Positions 61,158 to 64,000 of a stretch of DNA of 64,000 nt are shown one piece after another; position 1 is the first letter of the stretch; the number at the start of each line of letters is the position of its first letter. Made by a program: the position numbers and the translations under genes. This DNA comes from Actinoplanes sandaracinus (GTDB taxonomy: Bacteria > Actinomycetota > Actinomycetes > Mycobacteriales > Micromonosporaceae), in assembly GCF_030009775.1 (NCBI RefSeq), contig NZ_JASCTH010000035.1:44258-108257 (forward strand). The letters are read 5' to 3'. The notes below the pieces were generated by a model, which made no database searches, was not told the origin of the DNA, and was given only the letters and a program-made list of their open reading frames with translations.

Positions 61158-61339
61158 CTCGATGCCGCGTCCTTCCTATCCGTCGTGACCGGTGCGGCTG
61201 ACGGCGACCCGCCGAGCGCAGGCGCCGCTGACCGATGGTATCGACCGACGGCGATAGCGTCGATGCGCTTCAACCCATGATCGGGGCGCCGGTGGCCTGA
61301 GGGCGGCCGGCACCCCGGGGCAACCCTGCTCGCCCACGC

Positions 61340-61355
61340 CTGGAAGCGGTCCCAG
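61340..61355. promoter_or_regulatory. LacI-type operator, imperfect copy
   Basis: CTGGAAGCGGTCCCAG matches the perfect palindrome at 61473-61488 in 14 of 16 positions. It lies 182 bp before the LacI gene start on the reverse strand, so it may mediate autoregulation or looping with the second site. Confidence 0.65.
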
Positions 61356-61472
61356 AAACACTCCCCTCAGGACCGGCACGCCCACTCGCGTCGGCAACGC
61401 TACGCCGTCGGCCCTCTTGACATCCACTGTGGCTTTGCCGAGCATGAAATCGATGTTAATAAATTCTCACAT

Positions 61473-61488
61473 CTGGAAGCGCTTCCAG
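61473..61488. promoter_or_regulatory. LacI-type operator, perfect 16-bp palindrome
   Basis: CTGGAAGCGCTTCCAG is fully palindromic with the central CG typical of LacI-family sites. It is similar in form to the CebR box (TGGGAGCGCTCCCA). It lies 87 bp upstream of the cellulase start, next to an AT-richer stretch at 61449-61470 suited to a promoter. Confidence 0.8.
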
Positions 61489-61575
61489 TTTTGGGGCATC
61501 GCACCGGGTTAGCCGCGACTCCGAACAGCTCAGCACACCGCTGAACCCCCCCCCAGACGCTCAGGAGACCTGCTG

Positions 61576-62541
61576 ATGAAACGACCTGCCCTTTTCCGGA
61601 CGCTCGCCGCGCTGGCGTTCACGGTCCCCGCGGTCCTGGTCGGCGCGCCCGCCGCCCACGCCGATCCGGTCAGCCAGACCAGCGGCTTCTATGTCAATCC
61701 CCAGTCCAGCCCCGCGTCGTGGGCCGCCGCCAACCCCGGCGACGGACGCGCCGCCGCGATCCGAACCGCGATCGCACAGAAGCCGATGGCCAGCTGGTTC
61801 GGCAACTGGAGCGGCGACATCTACGGTGCGGTCAGCAGATACGTCGGAGCCGCTGACGCGGTCGACAAGCTTCCGCTCCTGGTCGCCTACAACATCCCCG
61901 GCCGGGACGCCTGTGGTGGCCACTCCGGCGGAGGCGCCGGCAGCGTCGCCGCGTACGACGCGTGGATCGCCTCCTTCGCCGCCGCGATCGGCAACCGGCC
62001 GGCCGTGGTGATCCTCGAACCGGACTCATTGGGCGACTTCAACTGCATGAACCAGACGAAGATCAACGAACGGGTGGGCATGCTCTCGCGCGCCGCGAAC
62101 CAGTTCCGGACCAAAGCGCCCCACACCTGGGCCTATCTGGACGCGGGCAATCCCGGCTGGATCGATCCCGCGACGATGGCCCAGCGTCTCAACATGGCGG
62201 GCGTGGCGAACGCACACGGCTTCTCACTGAACGTTTCGAATTACTTCACCACCGGCGAGAACAGCAATCACGGCAACAGAATCGCCTCCGAGCTGCGGCG
62301 CTTCGGGCACAACAAGCCTTTCGTGATCGACACCAGCCGCAACGGCAACGGCTCCAACGGTCAATGGTGCAACCCGGCCGGCCGCAGGCTCGGCACACCG
62401 ACCCAGATGGGCGGCGGCGCGGAGATGGTGCTGTGGCTCAAGACACCGGGTGAGTCCGACGGCAACTGCGGGGTCGGAGCCGGATCCACCGCCGGGCAGT
62501 TCCTGCCGGAGGTCGCCTACAAGATGATCTACGGATACTGA
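61576..62541 (+). CDS. Secreted GH6 endoglucanase (cellulase)
   Basis: A 321-residue secreted enzyme. The signal peptide is 1-29 (ALFRTLAALAFTVPAVLVGAPAAHA). The GH6 catalytic domain shows SGFYVNPQSSPASWAAANPGD, the substrate-binding Trp in ASWFGNWSGDI, PLLVAYNIPGRDACGGHSGGG, the proton donor Asp in VVILEPDSLGDFNC and WLKTPGESDGNC near the end. GH6 enzymes invert beta-1,4-glucan linkages. There is no carbohydrate-binding module, so it is a catalytic-domain-only enzyme. ATG 61576 has AGGAG eight bases upstream. A perfect LacI-type operator precedes it and a strong terminator follows. Confidence 0.93.
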   Translation: MKRPALFRTLAALAFTVPAVLVGAPAAHADPVSQTSGFYVNPQSSPASWAAANPGDGRAAAIRTAIAQKPMASWFGNWSGDIYGAVSRYVGAADAVDKLPLLVAYNIPGRDACGGHSGGGAGSVAAYDAWIASFAAAIGNRPAVVILEPDSLGDFNCMNQTKINERVGMLSRAANQFRTKAPHTWAYLDAGNPGWIDPATMAQRLNMAGVANAHGFSLNVSNYFTTGENSNHGNRIASELRRFGHNKPFVIDTSRNGNGSNGQWCNPAGRRLGTPTQMGGGAEMVLWLKTPGESDGNCGVGAGSTAGQFLPEVAYKMIYGY

Positions 62542-62548
62542 GCCGGCC

Positions 62549-62575
62549 GGTGTGCCCGCGGACCGCGGGCACACC
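62549..62575 (+). terminator. Terminator hairpin after the GH6 gene
   Basis: A perfect 12-bp stem: GGTGTGCCCGCG at 62549-62560 and CGCGGGCACACC at 62564-62575, with a GAC loop. It starts 8 bases after the cellulase stop. Confidence 0.75.
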
Positions 62576-62925
62576 GTCTCCGTAAGTTTCGGAAACAATC
62601 AAGCCGCAATTTTCTCCGCCCTAGCGGGAGATAGCCCGACCGCCCCACCGTCGCAGCTCGGTTCCCGCGCTGACCTGGCATTTTTACTCTCCGTGACGAT
62701 CCCGCATCGAGCTCGGTATTTCCGTCATGTGTCCGGAAGTTGTTGACAACCGGCGGCGAGCAGGCCACGATCTCGCAATGACGGACTTCAATTCCGTCAT
62801 CCGCCACGAGGAACGACACCGATTCACGGTGACGCTCGTCTTCGTCACCGGCATCTCCCCCGATGTGGTCGTCGTCCCCGTGGGGCTGTTCCCCCGCAGC
62901 CCTTTCCTGAGGAGGAAGCACCGAC
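62576..62925 (+). other. Intergenic region, 350 bp, xylanase promoter region
   Basis: Between the GH6 terminator and the GH11 gene. GTTGTTGACAAC at 62739-62750 is a short palindrome that contains a TTGACA-like hexamer and could be a promoter or operator. The LacI-type 16-mer is not present. An open frame starting at 62779 runs into the xylanase in another phase and is not credible. Confidence 0.45.
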
Positions 62926-63939
62926 ATGACCCCAGACCTCGCCCGCCCGAAGCGCTCCGGACGTGGCCGCATCCGCCTGCTCGTCGGCGCCGCCTGCGCC
63001 GTAGCGATGGCGATCTCCGGAGTGACGGTGGCCGGCGTCGCCCACGCCGAGGCCGACCGCACTCTCACCTCGAACCTCACCGGCACGCACAACGGCTACT
63101 ACTTCTCGTTCTGGAAAGACAGCGGCAACGCGAGCATGACGCTGCGCGCCGACGGCCGGTACACCAGTTCGTGGGACCGCAGCACCAACAACTGGGTCGG
63201 CGGCAAGGGCTGGGCCACCGGCACCCGCCGGACGGTCACCTACTCGGGCAGCTACAACCCGGGCAACAACAACACCTACCTCGCCCTGTACGGATGGACG
63301 CGTAACCCGCTCATCGAGTACTACGTCGTCGAGAACTTCGGCAGCTACAACCCGAGCAGCGGCGCCCAGCGGCTGGGCACGGTCACCACCGACGGCGGCA
63401 CGTACGACATCCTGCGCAGCCAGCGGGTCAACCAGCCGTCGATCGACGGCATCCGGACGTTCTACCAATACTGGAGCGTGCGCCAGCAGAAGCGCAGCTC
63501 CGGCACCATCACCACGGCCAACCACTTCGACGCCTGGGCCCGTGCCGGCCTGAACCTGGGCACCAACCACAGTTACCAGGTCATGGCGACCGAGGGTTAC
63601 CAGAGCAGCGGCAGCTCCGACATCACGGTCCGGGAGGGTGGCGGCCCCACCAACCCGACCACCCCGCCGAACAACAGCAACTGCAACGCCACGCTCTCGG
63701 CCGGCCAGCAGTACGGTGACCGGTTCAATCTGAACGTCGCGGTCACCGGCACCAGCAACTGGACGGTCACGCTCAACCTCAACGGCGGCCAGAGCCTGCA
63801 GAACAGCTGGAACGCCGCGGTCAACGGCACGACCGGCGCCGTCACCGCCCGGCCGAACGGTAACGGCAACAACTTCGGCGTCACCATCATGGCCAACGGC
63901 AACTGGACCTGGCCGACGATCACCTGCCGAGCGGGCTGA
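62926..63939 (+). CDS. Secreted GH11 endo-xylanase with CBM2-like module
   Basis: A 337-residue secreted enzyme. The signal peptide is 1 to about 42. The GH11 domain (45-227) has NGYYFSFWKDSGNASMTL, catalytic nucleophile Glu in NPLIEYYVVENFG, GTYDILRSQRVNQPSIDG, the thumb loop, and acid/base Glu in QVMATEGYQSSGSSDI. A Thr/Pro linker (GGPTNPTTPPNNSN) leads to a C-terminal module (246-337) with NWTVTLNLNGGQSLQNSWNA and end cysteines, resembling a shortened CBM2 that binds cellulose or xylan. ATG 62926 follows GAGGAGGAAG. It is not preceded by the LacI operator seen at the cellulase. Confidence 0.92.
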   Translation: MTPDLARPKRSGRGRIRLLVGAACAVAMAISGVTVAGVAHAEADRTLTSNLTGTHNGYYFSFWKDSGNASMTLRADGRYTSSWDRSTNNWVGGKGWATGTRRTVTYSGSYNPGNNNTYLALYGWTRNPLIEYYVVENFGSYNPSSGAQRLGTVTTDGGTYDILRSQRVNQPSIDGIRTFYQYWSVRQQKRSSGTITTANHFDAWARAGLNLGTNHSYQVMATEGYQSSGSSDITVREGGGPTNPTTPPNNSNCNATLSAGQQYGDRFNLNVAVTGTSNWTVTLNLNGGQSLQNSWNAAVNGTTGAVTARPNGNGNNFGVTIMANGNWTWPTITCRAG

Positions 63940-63965
63940 CCCGGCCGGCCGGCGGCAACACCGCA

Positions 63966-64000
63966 CCGGTGGCGCGGCGGCTCGACCGCCGCGCCACCGG
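63966..64000 (+). terminator. Terminator hairpin after the GH11 gene
   Basis: A perfect 15-bp stem: CCGGTGGCGCGGCGG at 63966-63980 and its complement at 63986-64000, with a CTCGA loop, ending at the window edge. Confidence 0.7.

Noticed and set aside
62779..63305. Forward frame starting in the gap before the xylanase
   Set aside because: Its second half is the out-of-phase complement of the GH11 gene, and the first part has no ribosome binding site.
1..64000. tRNA, rRNA, insertion sequences, prophage or integrase
   Set aside because: I looked for cloverleaf-like ends, transposase motifs and att-type repeats near the TIR operon and elsewhere and found none that I could support.

Overview
The window is high-GC DNA typical of an actinomycete: dense coding, GTG and TTG starts, frequent 1-8 nt gene overlaps, and many secreted enzymes ending in ricin-type (CBM13) lectin domains. 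Those lectin fusions, the cellulase/xylanase set, the RCC1-repeat proteins and a chemoreceptor together suggest a plant-litter actinobacterium of the Micromonosporaceae type (Actinoplanes-like, some with motile spores). This placement is inferred from gene content, not from a marker gene. I found no rRNA, tRNA, CRISPR array, transposase or integrase.

Layout. 1-9.9 kb: the 3' part of an APC amino-acid permease, a GPP34-family protein, two tandem secreted RCC1-repeat proteins with a small secreted partner, and further secreted or membrane-anchored proteins including a PQQ-type beta-propeller. 10.1-13.8 kb: a SnoaL-like protein, a UvrA-like ABC ATPase and an HxlR regulator; the first two share a 39-bp promoter/operator block. 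13.8-17.4 kb: a SigG-type ECF sigma factor with a SnoaL-like C-terminus, a polytopic membrane protein and a SAM methyltransferase, plus a separate membrane protein. 17.8-25.1 kb: a tightly coupled six-gene operon (TIR domain, degenerate P-loop/HEAT-like protein, SPFH-like protein, PP2C phosphatase, atypical kinase, vWA protein). 25.1-32.3 kb: an acyltransferase-like membrane protein, an ABC exporter and an XRE/TPR regulator in one operon; a NarL-type two-component pair; an ECF sigma factor.

32.4-64 kb is mostly carbohydrate use. It holds a CUT1-type sugar ABC importer with an enolase-superfamily enzyme and a GntR/FCD regulator, and a secreted beta-helix glycosidase-like protein. A ribose-type ABC importer with a sugar epimerase follows, then a large ThuA/sugar-dehydrogenase/PKD/CBM6/ricin protein and a CE1-like esterase. 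Next come a DsbA/VKOR disulfide pair, a ThuA-DUF1080-ricin protein with a GH95 alpha-fucosidase, a chemoreceptor, a LacI regulator, a GH6 cellulase and a GH11 xylanase.

How they fit together. A 17-bp sequence containing a TATGACGTCATA-type palindrome lies between the sugar importer and its GntR regulator and again upstream of the beta-helix gene, with a close relative upstream of the ThuA/GH95 operon. This defines a probable GntR regulon for uptake and breakdown of a fucose- or galactose-type decorated plant glycan. Two LacI-type operators sit between the LacI gene and the cellulase. The most unusual element is the 17.8-25.1 kb operon, which joins a vWA-PP2C-kinase phosphosignalling triad (the E. 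coli YegL/PphC/YegI theme) to a TIR effector and a degenerate NTPase. Its TIR and NTPase proteins carry a matching GRDQIV-containing segment. It looks like a membrane-associated conflict or stress-response system.
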